A DNA stretch of 13,049 nt from Pavlovales sp. CCMP2436 (Eukaryota > Haptophyta > Pavlovophyceae > Pavlovales), in the NCBI GenBank assembly GCA_026770615.1, contig MU631414.1, positions 10,915 through 23,963 of the forward strand, given 5' to 3'. Each line of letters starts with the position of its first letter. The stretch's first letter is position 1. Positions 1 through 7,308 of the stretch are shown here, one piece after another. Under the pieces are notes generated by a model, which saw nothing but the letters and a program-made list of their open reading frames with translations, was not told where the DNA came from and did no database searches. A program made the translations under genes and the position numbers.

Positions 1-329
1 TCTCCGAGGGCCATCCGAATAAATTGAAAAAAGAAACTAGGCTGTTGTCGGCAGTGCGCCTGCCACCTTCACACCCTCACACCTGCCACCCATGCACTCG
101 CCACTAGTGGAGCTTCTATCCGCCGACACCTGCCACCCTGCCACCCTGCCGAATAGAAACAAACTCCACTGGTGGCGAGTGCATGGGTGGCAGGTGTGAG
201 GGTGTGAGGAGGGTATGCAGGTGTGAGGGTGGCAGGCGCACTGGTGGCAGGGTGGGTGGCAAGGGTGCAGGGTGGCAGGGTGTGGCAGGGTGGGGTGGCA
301 GATTCCTGGCGGCAAGGAACTTACCTCCG
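1..329. repeat. GC-rich minisatellite containing a long inverted repeat
   Basis: The stretch is built from variants of a short CACCCTGCCAC / GTGGCAGGGTG motif. Within it, positions 64-112 and 164-212 are reverse complements of each other with only about three mismatches over 49 nt, separated by a 51-nt spacer. Reading frames here give low-complexity Cys/His/Pro-rich peptides on both strands, which is what such repeats produce by chance. I see no gene. Confidence 0.8.
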
Positions 330-1090
330 TTCTAGCTCGGCAAATAGAAACTCCAGAGCACGTGGCACGATTCCACACTCGTTCGCAGATGCTGTTGTTT
401 AAATTGTGTGCGCGGTGAGACAAAATATACAACAACAAAAAAGTAAAAGAAATAGGAAGTATAAATGTAATGAGAAGTGTAAAGGAGAGCCCACGGCACT
501 ATTTTACAAACAAAATTGCACGATCCCACGCTCGTTCGCAGATGCTGTTGTATGTAGTGTTAAAAGGAAAGGATTTCTGATTAGGACGTCTGTCCCCACG
601 ATCTCACGGACGTGAATCCAGAACCAATAGCATGTGTGTCGATGAACAAAGGAATGAACAAACGAACAAACGAACAAAAAACAGAAAGATGTACATATAA
701 TGAAAAAATGAAAAATGTTAAAGAAAGCCCACGACACGAATGTTAAAAAAGTGGCACAATTCCACGCTCGTTCGCAGATGCTAGTGTACAGTATTATTAG
801 CGGCTCAGCATGGTTCGACAGGTGGTGTTCGCTGAAAGACTTGGTCGACGCCAGACATTAGTCCTGATAGCAGGTGTATATAGTGTGCGTGTCGGTAGAC
901 AAAAAAATGAAAATAGAAATAAAAGAATGTAAATGTGATGAAAGAATACATAAGAATTATCTTGTGTAAGACTACTAATTCCTGACCGGATTAACTGATC
1001 CGGACTCAGCGGCCAAAGCCGCGCGAAAGCAGAAATTAAAAAGCTAACAATAAAAGAATGTAAATGTGATGAGACAAAAAAAATGTATAA
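330..1090. repeat. Degenerate dispersed/tandem repeat region
   Basis: Imperfect copies of a unit recur at irregular spacing. Its clearest core, CGTTCGCAGATGCT or close variants, is at 380-393, 533-546 and 769-782, each preceded by a GGCACRATYCCAC-like motif. Between the cores are A-rich stretches containing AAAAGAATGTAAATGTGATGA-like variants (about 450, 690, 930, 1055). A copy of the dispersed motif GAACCATGCTGAGCCGC lies here on the minus strand (about 798-815). No coding sequence is recognisable. Confidence 0.65.
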
Positions 1091-1091
1091 A

Positions 1092-1240
1092 ATTAGAATG
1101 ACGTGCGCTGTGTGCGCATCTCACCGAACCAGCCCCATTTCACGGGGGCGGCTGCTATCTCCTTCCCCCGGCCACGATTCCCAACGAGGGGTCTCTAGAG
1201 GGTCGGATAGGGTGACTCAATAATCCTCCTCTTAACTGAA
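1092..1240 (-). repeat. 149-bp dispersed element, copy 1
   Basis: Read on the minus strand, this segment begins TTCAGTTAAGAGGAGG and ends near ACGTCATTCTAAT. It matches positions 9516-9664 on the plus strand over the same length with roughly 80-85 percent identity by eye. It has no terminal inverted repeats and no reading frame. The flank on the ATTCTAAT side is A/T-rich. It may be a short retroposon or a non-autonomous DNA element; I cannot assign a family. Confidence 0.7.
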
Positions 1241-1284
1241 CAACGGGAATGTGGCACGAGCTCGTTCACATCTGCTTTGTTTTT

Positions 1285-1313
1285 GTATGTATGTATATAT
1301 CTATATCTATCTA

Positions 1314-1361
<48 letters not shown>

Positions 1362-1377
1362 CTATATCTATATCAAT

Positions 1378-1411
<34 letters not shown>

Positions 1412-1416
1412 TGTAT
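1285..1416. repeat. Compound (TA)n / (TATC)n / (TATG)n microsatellite
   Basis: Perfect and near-perfect runs of TA, TATC and TATG follow each other. The overlapping open frames here encode only Tyr-Ile or Tyr-Val-Cys-Met repeats and are not genes. Confidence 0.95.
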
Positions 1417-1973
1417 CATGTCGTGTTCTTGTTACATGGGGTCGCGGGGAATAAGCATCCGCGAGTAAAGCTCTTTGTTTGCGCCCTTCAATAGTATTAA
1501 AAGCGAAATTTGATCGTGAACAATAGTATTGTTTGTGCTGTATCTAGAATTCTTAGAAAACGCCGATTGCTGCTCAAGGGGCTGAGCGCCTCCTCCCATT
1601 TGAGCGGATACCATCAAGAGTCCACCACCCCACACGTCTATGGCGCTGGAGTGTGTAGGAGAGGACATCAAATCAAATCTAAATAGTGTGTGTTTGTTGA
1701 TGTTGTTGTTGTTGCTGCTAAAACGAAAACTGCTAATGTTCCGAAAACTGCTAATGTTCATAACTCATGATCTTGTTTGCACTGTGTCTAAGCATATAAC
1801 TGCGAAGGGTATACTAATTCAGTGCCCTGCAATTATGCTCAGCCTGGAAGCCTTTTGGCCTCGGTTTCGCGCGGCTTTATAGCCGTTAGTCCGGTTCTGA
1901 TTTTTATCGGACAAAAATCAGCAGCCTTACATAGTCTTACACACGATAATTCTTATTTGTTGTTGACAAATAC
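1417..1973. other. Spacer, probably a kinesin intron, with one weak candidate exon
   Basis: This is mostly non-coding. Positions 1434-1459 resemble one end of the 167-bp MITE found elsewhere in the window (GGGGTCGCGGGGAATAAG-like), but no partner end is visible. On the minus strand, 1612-1672 could be a small exon and is listed separately. The conserved motor segments that should follow the P-loop exon, such as switch II (DLAGSE), were not found here, so the rest of the kinesin gene probably lies beyond the left edge. Confidence 0.4.
1612..1672 (-). CDS. Weak candidate exon resembling protein-kinase subdomain IX
   Basis: The minus strand encodes SSAIDVWGGGLLM. This resembles the AIDVWS-G-LL pattern of protein-kinase subdomain IX, including the invariant Asp and the following Val-Trp. 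A possible acceptor (ACTCCAG) precedes AIDVW and a possible donor (ATG followed by GTATCC) follows. The match is short, no other kinase motif was found nearby, and the site lies in what may be a kinesin intron. A chance match or kinase-derived debris is quite possible. Confidence 0.2.
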
Positions 1974-3884
1974 CGTTTTTGTGGTTGGGCCCGAATATCG
2001 TGTAGGTCTTTCCCGAACCTGTCTGCCCGTAAGCGAAGCAGCAACTGTTGAAGCCGCGAACCTGGGTGTGCCAATATATCAGAATTAGAAATTATAGTGA
2101 TAGGAGTCGTCTGCGTGTGTCTGCTGGAGCCAGATCTCGGTTGCTACCGAAGTTTTAAATGATTTAAAACTGTAATTGGTTAAAAAACACTTTCAATTTA
2201 CTGTGCTTATCGCATTGGTGAACACCTCGCCGGCGAGGTTTTTACCAAGAACAGAGTCCTGGCTCCAGCAGGTGGGGGCCTCCCAATTCTGCATGTATTC
2301 ACTAGAATACCCCCCCCCACCACCCCCACACAAGATGCTAGGGGGTTTGGAGCTCACAAGAATAATAAGAAAAATAAGTAAGAACAAGAATAAGAATTTT
2401 GGAACTCACCACGTGTGTGCACAGCGGACGGCAAACTGACTCGAAAATGCGCTCCTGCGCGTGTTCGGAAAGAGGCGGACGGAGGGGACGCGCGGGGCGG
2501 GTTCGGAGGGGACGCGCGGGGCGGGTTCAGGGGAGGAGCAGCGTGGTGTGAGGAGGCAGGACGGAGGCAGGACGGAGCTGGCGAGGCGGGACGCGCACAC
2601 GCCAGCCTACGTAGCACCTGTCCAATAAAGACCCGTACGTTTACAAAGGGGGTTAGTTCTACAATAAAACGAATAAATAGAGCCGGGCTATGGCCTCCCT
2701 ACCAAGCTTGGCATTGCTCAGATTCCCGTATTCCCGTATGTTTTACTCTTCTTGCGTTCCGGGTCTTTATCGGACAGACGTAGCACAGCACCTAGAGCAA
2801 ACCCCGTTCCCACCCTGACAGCAAACCCCACTCCCACCCTGACAAATTGTGGGCAACGTGATTGAGTGGTCTCTACCCCTCGCGCTATGCAAACACGATG
2901 GCGGGTGCAAGCGGGTACTGCAGACGGCGATGGACAGAGGCAATGCAAAGAGGAATCGGTGGATAAGCATGACGGACCTGGCGCACTCCCGGACTCAGAC
3001 AAGAGTGGTAACTACCCCCCCCTCCACCCCCCCAGGCACACACGCACACACACACCGCCCCGCCAATGCCGACACAAACCGTCACAGCCTGTGGACAAGC
3101 AGCGATGGCTAGCGCTTCCCATCCTCGCGCAGATGACGACGAGGGGATGATGTCGCTATCCGTGTGCTCGGGAACGGTCCTAGGCTATCAGTGTGTTGTT
3201 GCTGCACCACTGGGAGACTGGGAGACCTTCACGGGGCCGGACGTTTTTATAGATATTTACACACTCTGCAGGCAGCGCACCTGCGCGGTATCCTCGTTGA
3301 AGACGTCATCGAAGTGGAACTCGCGCTCAAGCTTGTCTGATTGCTCGGGCGGCGGGCGCACGTACAGCACGCCCGGGTCTGTGCGTGTGTGTGTGGGGGG
3401 GTGGGGGGGGTGTGTGTGTGTGGGGTGTGTGTGCGTGCGTGTGTGTGTATGGGTGGGGGGAGGGAGGGGGGGGGAGAGAGAAGCCGTGGAAGGCCTGCAC
3501 GCGCTCGGTGCTGAGGAGGAACACGCACCCGCGTTGTAAAACGCGGAAGGGGGGCATTGGCAATGCCTCCCGCCCGTCCCTCTTCACAGAGGGATATTCA
3601 GCGGTGGGGACGGTATCCGTGTGCTCTGCTACCCTCGGCCCGAGCGTTTTCTAAACGCTTGGTGAGCTGGTGGGTCAGGGGACGGACGTATTCCTAGATA
3701 TTTACGCACCTGCTGCCACGCGCGAGAAGAGCGCCACGGCGTGCCCGCCGGCCGCGCTGCCGGCCGCGGCCTCGGTGTGCGCGTGGGCGGTATGGCGCGG
3801 GGGGCGGAGCCGGATGCAGACGCGCACGCGACTGCCCGCTAGCACCTGGCTCTCTCTATGCGTGGCCGCCTCGTGCCGGTTCAT
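1974..3884 (-). CDS. Kinesin motor protein, N-terminal part of the motor domain (partial gene, four exons)
   Basis: The gene encodes the start of a kinesin ATPase motor that moves along microtubules. Exons on the minus strand are 3710-3884, 3281-3378, 2410-2454 and 1974-2061; the introns are 331, 826 and 348 nt. Every junction has GT-AG ends and the phases match. From the chosen ATG at 3882-3884, residues 19-30 ([12 protein letters not shown]) form strand beta-1. An Ala/His/Thr-rich insertion of about 30 residues follows, then VLYVRPPP. Residues 79-91 ([13 protein letters not shown]) are the conserved FxFDxVF segment. The 45-nt exon 3 gives [15 protein letters not shown]. Exon 4 carries the P-loop, [17 protein letters not shown] (Walker A at about 118-125, with the catalytic Lys and Thr present). 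Exon 4 ends in phase 1, so the gene continues; switch I, switch II and the rest of the motor are not in view. The frame is also open upstream of the ATG, so the start is tentative. The subfamily cannot be decided from this fragment. Confidence 0.9.
2607..2783. repeat. 177-bp inverted-repeat element in kinesin intron 2
   Basis: The left arm (2607-2638) and right arm (2755-2783) are imperfect reverse complements sharing CTGTCC-ATAAAGACCCG and an outer CTACGT. The interior is AT-rich with no coding potential. This fits a small MITE-like element, though no clear target-site duplication is visible. A related TCCGATAAA sequence lies in a small palindrome near 1897-1921. Confidence 0.5.
3131..3263 (-). 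repeat. Introner-like sequence, copy A (kinesin intron 2)
   Basis: Read in the sense of the kinesin gene, this begins just after the exon 2 donor with GTGTGTAAATATCTA and an ACGTCCG box, and ends with GAGCACACGGATAGCG (3154-3169). The first box is shared with copy B in intron 1. The second is shared with copies B, C and D. A long internal part is shared with copy C at 10177-10288. It contains no coding sequence. Confidence 0.65.
3381..3480. repeat. GT/G-rich microsatellite forming the 3' end of kinesin intron 1
   Basis: On the plus strand this is GT and G runs. In the sense of the kinesin gene it is a CA- and C-rich tract leading directly to the acceptor GCACAG at exon 2, so it probably serves as the polypyrimidine tract. 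The long open frames on both strands here encode Cys-Val or His-Thr-Pro repeats and are artefacts of the microsatellite. Confidence 0.85.
3598..3709 (-). repeat. Introner-like sequence, copy B (kinesin intron 1)
   Basis: In the sense of the gene, this starts exactly at the exon 1 donor with GTGCGTAAATATCTA, then ACGTCCGTCCCC. It contains a small hairpin, AGCGTTT-AG-AAAACGCT, and ends with GAGCACACGGATACCG followed by TCCCCACCGCTGA. The last part matches copy D at 10603-10631 almost exactly, and the first part matches copy A. That two introns of one gene share the same sequence from the donor inward suggests they arose from one mobile or copied intron unit. Confidence 0.65.
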
Positions 3885-4167
3885 CCAGCCCTCGGAAAGG
3901 TGTCGTTCCACCGGCAACGAGCTCGTACGAGCAACGGTCAGATTTGACCGTTACTTTTTTTAATTAACGTCCCGACTTGCAATTAATTAATAACTAGCGA
4001 TCCAGTTGCAAGTGTAAACACCGCTTGGGTCTTGTGTGCACACCCCGGAAGTGTAGACACCCCGATCAGGTCGTGCGTACACACCCCGGTATTTCGTGAT
4101 GGAGGAGTTAATTTTAAACAGCCTCTGATGAGGCCTGAGCCTGAAAAGGGGGCAGTGGAATATGCCT
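3885..4167. promoter_or_regulatory. Kinesin upstream region with clustered GTGTNNACAC motifs
   Basis: No gene is visible upstream of the kinesin start. Four short palindromic motifs of the form GTGTNNACACC or close variants lie close together at about 4012-4022, 4034-4046, 4051-4063 and 4073-4088, most followed by CCCG. Such a cluster could be a binding-site array in the 5' flank of the minus-strand kinesin gene, or a short decayed tandem repeat. An AACGTCCCGACTTGCA sequence near 3966-3981 has a related copy near 8161-8177. Confidence 0.3.
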
Positions 4168-4196
4168 AATGTAACTAATCCCCGGTTGTACGATGC
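4168..4196 (+). repeat. 29-nt direct repeat, left copy
   Basis: This sequence (AATGTAACTA... to ...GTACGATGC) recurs at 7089-7117 in the same orientation with one mismatch. The two copies bracket the tandem arrays and the AT-rich core. They are too long for an ordinary target-site duplication and are more likely remnants of the repeat unit's own edge. Confidence 0.75.
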
Positions 4197-4241
4197 ATTA
4201 ATAGTTATGTATTACTGCTGATACATACCATAATTACATAG

Positions 4242-4495
4242 TTTTGTGTGTAGGTAGCAGATTCTGAACGTACGTACGTGTAACCATTGAACGAAATAGA
4301 AGAGCCTCTGGCAGGGGCCAGACCCCGCACCCCCGCCCTGCGGCGCTTATTAAATTCTTTTGTGTAGACAGCAAATTCTGAACGTACGTGTAACCAATTA
4401 AACCAAAACAATAGCCTCTGGCGGGGGCCAGCCCCCGCATCCCCGGCCTGCGGCGCTTAAATTCTTTTGTGTAGACAGCAGATTATGAACGTAAG
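4242..4495 (+). repeat. GC-hairpin tandem array, left block
   Basis: Two full units and a partial one are present, with period about 111 nt and cores beginning at 4303 and 4414. Each core contains GCCTCTGGCGGGGGCCAG-type sequence that folds into a GCGGGGG/CCCCCGC stem. It is followed by GGCCTGCGGCGCTT, then an ATTCTTTTGTGTAGACAGC block and GATTCTGAACGTACG. The same unit, lengthened by about 45 nt, makes up the right block at 6660-7075. The apparent small reading frames here are repeat artefacts. Confidence 0.9.
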
Positions 4496-4579
4496 TGTCA
4501 AAATATTAACAATTTAATGGTATTTTACGTAAAAAATGAAATTGCATCATATAATTACGCTCTTTCTTTGCTCAATGTA

Positions 4580-4873
4580 TTAATTATTTTTTGACATATT
4601 TTTTCTAATAAATGCGTAAAAAAAATTGATTAATATAATAATATCTCATTCGAAAAGACCATTTTCTGAATCTAGCGTGAACTTTTTACAAACAATATTA
4701 TCTTGTAATTGCCAATCGAAAAATCATTTAATATCGAACGAGATAAAACCGAGTCTATCACGAAATGGATTTAGAAACGTTTTTTCTCGTTTTATTTTAA
4801 TTGGTTTTTCGATAATTTTGTAACAATATTTGACGTAATCGGTCACACTATTATTTGGGTTACTCGTTCGAAA
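4580..4873 (-). pseudogene. Unrecognised frame B, open only with TGA as Trp
   Basis: This is a 97-codon frame on the minus strand ending in TAA at 4580-4582, with no internal TAA or TAG and two in-frame TGA codons. The peptide is of ordinary protein-like composition, for example SVTDYVKYCYKIIEKP and NPFRDRLGFISFDIK followed by TGA. The GFISFDI segment is faintly like the Exo I region of family B DNA polymerases, but the acidic residue expected two positions after the Asp is Lys; I do not rely on it. The frame overlaps frame A by 14 nt in a +1 register, so A and B may be one gene broken by an indel. A plus-strand frame over the same bases (4626-4823) is stop-free in the standard code but has an antisense-like Ser/Asn/Leu composition. 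Confidence 0.35.
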
Positions 4874-5180
4874 CTATGTGGCGCAACTCCGTCCAAAGTT
4901 GTTCCTGCAGGCATTGCGTCTTCTTGACGTCCGATAAAATATTCGTCAATCGACTATTTCATAAATTAAAAGTTCTTGAAAATAATAATGCTCAACTTCT
5001 TTTCACGGACAATTCTATGAAATTCGATTCGCTGCTTGTATTTAAACAGTAAATTTGGGGCATATATAGTCTCCATTTTCACTCGCTGATATTAGTGCAT
5101 CACACAAAATTTAATATATCTTGGCGAGTAAACAGGCGCTTGGTATTTATGCTACAAATTATTCGGGCTTCTTCTTGGGC
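4860..5180 (-). pseudogene. Unrecognised frame A, open only with TGA as Trp
   Basis: This is a 106-codon frame between a TAG at 5181-5183 and a TAA at 4860-4862, with four in-frame TGA and no internal TAA or TAG. In DNA this AT-rich, TAA should appear often, so its absence is notable. The C-terminal part (ILSDVKKTQCLQEQLWTELR) looks helical and amphipathic. There is no match I can name. A plus-strand standard-code frame of 65 codons (4858-5052) covers part of the same bases and cannot be excluded as the real one. Confidence 0.35.
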
Positions 5181-5249
5181 CTAGGAATAATATATATAAA
5201 TGCGAGGTTTACAAAATAAACGAACAATTAAGAGATATTATTCGAAATA

Positions 5250-5416
5250 CAGGGGATCGCGGGCAATAAGAACGGCGCTTTTTGAGGCTGAGGCTGAGTT
5301 TCTTAGCAAATTACATACAAACAATGCTTAAATTTGCTTAAATGACATACAAACAATGCAAAAAAAAGAGGCTCAGTTTCTTAACACAACGGTTTCTTAT
5401 TGCCCGCAATCCCCTG
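5250..5416. mobile_element. 167-bp MITE, copy 1, inserted in the AT-rich island
   Basis: The element starts CAGGGGATCGCGGGCAATAA and ends with its reverse complement (one mismatch over about 23 nt). It is flanked by TA on both sides, as for Tc1/mariner-type or related transposons. Inside each end lies a GAGGCTSAGTTTCTTA block. A second copy of exactly the same length is at 7969-8135. There is no coding capacity, so it must have been mobilised in trans. Its position between frames A and the plus frame at 5436 shows that it landed after the AT-rich sequence was in the nucleus. Confidence 0.9.
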
Positions 5417-5435
5417 TATGACGCTAACATTTTAG

Positions 5436-5771
5436 AAAAAATTTATTTATGTCAAAACGAGGGTGAATCGTTTCATTAATAATCCATTATTTTGAGTCAA
5501 AAATTGACAAAATAAATATTACGAAAATTTAATTTTAGAAAAAAAAAAATCAATGAAAACAAATCATTTTTATTTATCAGCATTTTCTTCGATATTTTTA
5601 CAAGATTTGAAGATTAATGTGATTTTCAATATGATGTATATTTTGTGGATTAAAGTCAAAAATTATCTCAAATTCATAAATGAAGATGAAATGGGTTCTT
5701 TTTCGATTATTTTAAGAATTCTTTTTTGAAAAAAAAAACAGAATTTTCAGAAATTTGGCAGACGTTTTTAA
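5436..5771 (+). pseudogene. Unrecognised plus-strand frame, open with TGA as Trp
   Basis: The frame begins after a TAG at 5433-5435, just beyond the MITE, and runs 111 codons to tandem TAA TAA at 5769-5774, with three in-frame TGA and no TAA/TAG. From an internal ATG at 5553 it is open for 59 codons even in the standard code (starting MKTNHFYLSAFSSIFLQDLK). The C-terminus is basic (KKKQNFQKFGRRF). Its stop overlaps the stop of the convergent minus frame by 3-4 nt, the tight packing typical of organelle, plasmid or viral genomes. No family is recognised. Confidence 0.35.
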
Positions 5772-6022
5772 TAAAACCGGGAAAAAAGTGTAGCTTTTTT
5801 TTGAATAATTTTTTTTATTGAATGCTGACGATCAAATTTAATATTATCTAATTTATGATGGTTCCCCTTTAACCCCTTTAAATTCGATATAATTGGTCGA
5901 TGTTTGAATTTCTTACCATATTTTTCAAAATCGAATGCAATACTCATGTTATAACTTAGCGTGAAAATAAGCACGTGGACATTTTTACATCTGATTGTCT
6001 TGTCAGGTAGCTAAAGTCTTTT
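5768..6022 (-). CDS. Unrecognised AT-rich reading frame, convergent with the preceding one
   Basis: The frame is about 84 codons with no stop of any kind, ending in TAA at 5768-5770; likely starts are ATG at 5947-5949 or just upstream. The peptide is Lys/Ile/Asn-rich (for example FDFEKYGKKFKHRPIISNLK) with a basic C-terminal half. No domain is recognised. On the opposite strand another frame is also open if TGA is read as Trp, so the coding strand is not certain. It could equally be a relic. Confidence 0.3.
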
Positions 6023-6369
6023 GATTAAGAGTAATAGGGTCAGTGAATAAATTTACTTTCGTCAATAATATATTATGTTTACTTATTAACGATGCGTAAA
6101 CTTTAAATACTACTAAATCGATTGACCGTTTTATCTCTTCATATTGCTGTGCCAATTTTTACTATGGGTAAATTGCCTAAAGTGACTGACGCCAATTTGA
6201 ATTAGTTCGATAAAAAATACATTATTTCGAGGAATTCACGATAATCTTTGTGCATGAAACGAATCATTGGAGATCGATATATTCATTCATATATATATTG
6301 TTTAAGTGATCGATCACGTTTTTCATATCTTTAATTTCTCCAACAGCTGGTGTTTTTTTTAGGATATAT

Positions 6370-6540
6370 CACTTTAAAAACTACCGAACCAAGAATTTTA
6401 TTTGGTTTTTCTGAATTTCATAATAATACACTGCATCAATAATTTCATATTCAATTTCATAAAATTGAATAGCATTTTTTGGAGTATTTATTACTCAAGG
6501 TATGAAAAAAATATGGCTTATTATAAGAAATTATAAGTCT
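6370..6540 (-). pseudogene. Short broken frame in the AT-rich island
   Basis: The minus strand contains a frame of about 57 codons with one TGA, ending at a TAG. It encodes VINTPKNAIQFYEIEYEIID and a following VYYYE. Beyond the TAG the same frame continues with KKTPAVGEIKDMKNVIDHLN before further stops. The EIEYEIID-VYYYE pattern faintly recalls the region after motif A in protein-primed family B DNA polymerases, but the resemblance is by eye only. It is best treated as an unidentified decayed coding relic. Confidence 0.2.
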
Positions 6541-6659
6541 TTAATGAACGGAGGATGATCCCGTTTTTGGCGATTCTCCTAATAAATTTAACAAAATCCG
6601 AACTTTTTACGTCGCAAAATATGATGTATGTATGTGGTATTGAAAAGTAATATGTTCTT

Positions 6660-7088
6660 AACCCATTAACGAAATGCAATAGCCTCTAGCGGGGGCCAAC
6701 TCCCGCACCTCCGGCCTGCGGCGCTCATTAAATTCTTTTGTGTAGACAGCAGATTCTGAACGTACGACGGTACGTGTTGTTGAACCATGCTGAGCCGCGA
6801 TATATATATAGTTAGTTAACCCATTAACGGAAAGAAATAGCCTCTGGCGGGGGCCAGCCCCCGCACCCCCGGCCTGCGGCGCTTAAATTCTTTTGTGTAG
6901 ACAGCAGATTCTGAACGTACGACGGTACGTGTTGTTGAACCATGCTGAGCCGCGATATATATATAGTTAGTTAACCCATTAACGGAAAGAAATAGCCTCT
7001 GGCGGGGGCCAGCCCCCGCACCCCCGGCCTGCGGCGCTTAAATTCTTTTGTGTAGGCAGCAGATTCTGAAGGTACGCGTAACCCGCCG
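6660..7088 (+). repeat. GC-hairpin tandem array, right block
   Basis: Three units have cores beginning at 6682, 6840 and 6995, with periods 158 and 155 nt. The two later units are nearly identical to each other. The units match the left block but carry an extra segment of about 45 nt: GACGGTACGTGTTGTT, then GAACCATGCTGAGCCGC, a (TA)n run and GTTAGTTAACCC. High identity between the last two units points to recent unit duplication. Confidence 0.9.
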
Positions 7089-7117
7089 AATGTAACTACT
7101 CCCCGGTTGTACGATGC
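7089..7117 (+). repeat. 29-nt direct repeat, right copy
   Basis: This matches 4168-4196 at 28 of 29 positions in the same orientation and closes the composite repeat block on the right. Confidence 0.75.
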
Positions 7118-7308
7118 TCCTCGTCGAGCGGGAAAGGCGACGCACGTGGTTGCCACTGCGGAAAGCAAGTCCTGGACGATGGGGTTGACCGACTTGAGCT
7201 CCTTCTGAAGGTCGTGGGGCAGCTCGGCCGCGCGATAGTACGCCGCAGCAACGCCGCGGCTCAGCGACGCGGTGCAGCCAGTGACAGTTGACCGAGACGG
7301 ACGTCGAC
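7113..7308 (-). CDS. Candidate exon of an unidentified helical protein
   Basis: The minus strand is open and of strongly protein-like composition: ASLSRGVAAAYYRAAELPHD, then LQKELKSVNPIVQDLLSAVA and TTCVAFP. It is bounded by a possible acceptor (CACGAG before 7308) and a possible donor, GTACAAC, that lies inside the 29-nt repeat. The pattern suggests alpha-helices with heptad-like leucines. Just upstream, in other frames, HVELGETPRFAQIYER and EVDVRLGQLSLAAPRR also look coding, so this may be a frameshifted relic. I recognise no family. Confidence 0.3.

Larger units (their letters stand above)
4500..6655. other. AT-rich island, possible organelle- or plasmid-derived insertion
   Basis: Base composition drops sharply to roughly 30 percent GC, unlike the flanks. 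Several long frames are free of TAA and TAG but contain in-frame TGA: minus 4580-4873 (2 TGA), minus 4860-5180 (4 TGA), plus 5436-5771 (3 TGA), and a shorter minus frame at about 6370-6540 (1 TGA). Their presence suggests sequence once translated with TGA as tryptophan, as in many mitochondria. The island is flanked by nuclear tandem repeats and interrupted by a MITE, which argues that it is integrated in the nucleus. I do not recognise the proteins. Positions 5975-6655 hold otherwise only short broken frames. Confidence 0.45.

Noticed and set aside
37..438. Open frame of 133 codons on the minus strand
   Set aside because: It runs through the minisatellite and its inverted repeat; the Cys/His/Pro-rich peptide is what the repeat encodes by chance.
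1249..1494. Three overlapping plus-strand frames rich in Tyr-Ile
   Set aside because: They are translations of the (TA)n and (TATG)n microsatellite.
2354..2617. Pro/Ala-rich minus frame upstream of kinesin exon 3
   Set aside because: Only the 45-nt exon 2410-2454 fits the kinesin motor in sequence and phase, and in a different frame; the rest is GC-rich intron.
3066..3654. Long plus- and minus-strand frames through the GT/G-rich tract
   Set aside because: Cys-Val and His-Thr-Pro repeats come from the microsatellite in kinesin intron 1; the real coding sequence here is kinesin exon 2 on the minus strand.
4626..5052. Standard-code plus-strand frames in the AT-rich island as genes
   Set aside because: Their Ser/Asn/Leu/Cys-rich composition looks antisense, and the minus frames lack TAA/TAG over a longer span. 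This rejection is tentative and noted in the entries for frames A and B.
4242..7075. Regularly repeated units considered as a CRISPR array
   Set aside because: The units are 111-158 nt with no short repeat-spacer alternation, and the DNA is eukaryotic; this is a satellite-like tandem repeat.
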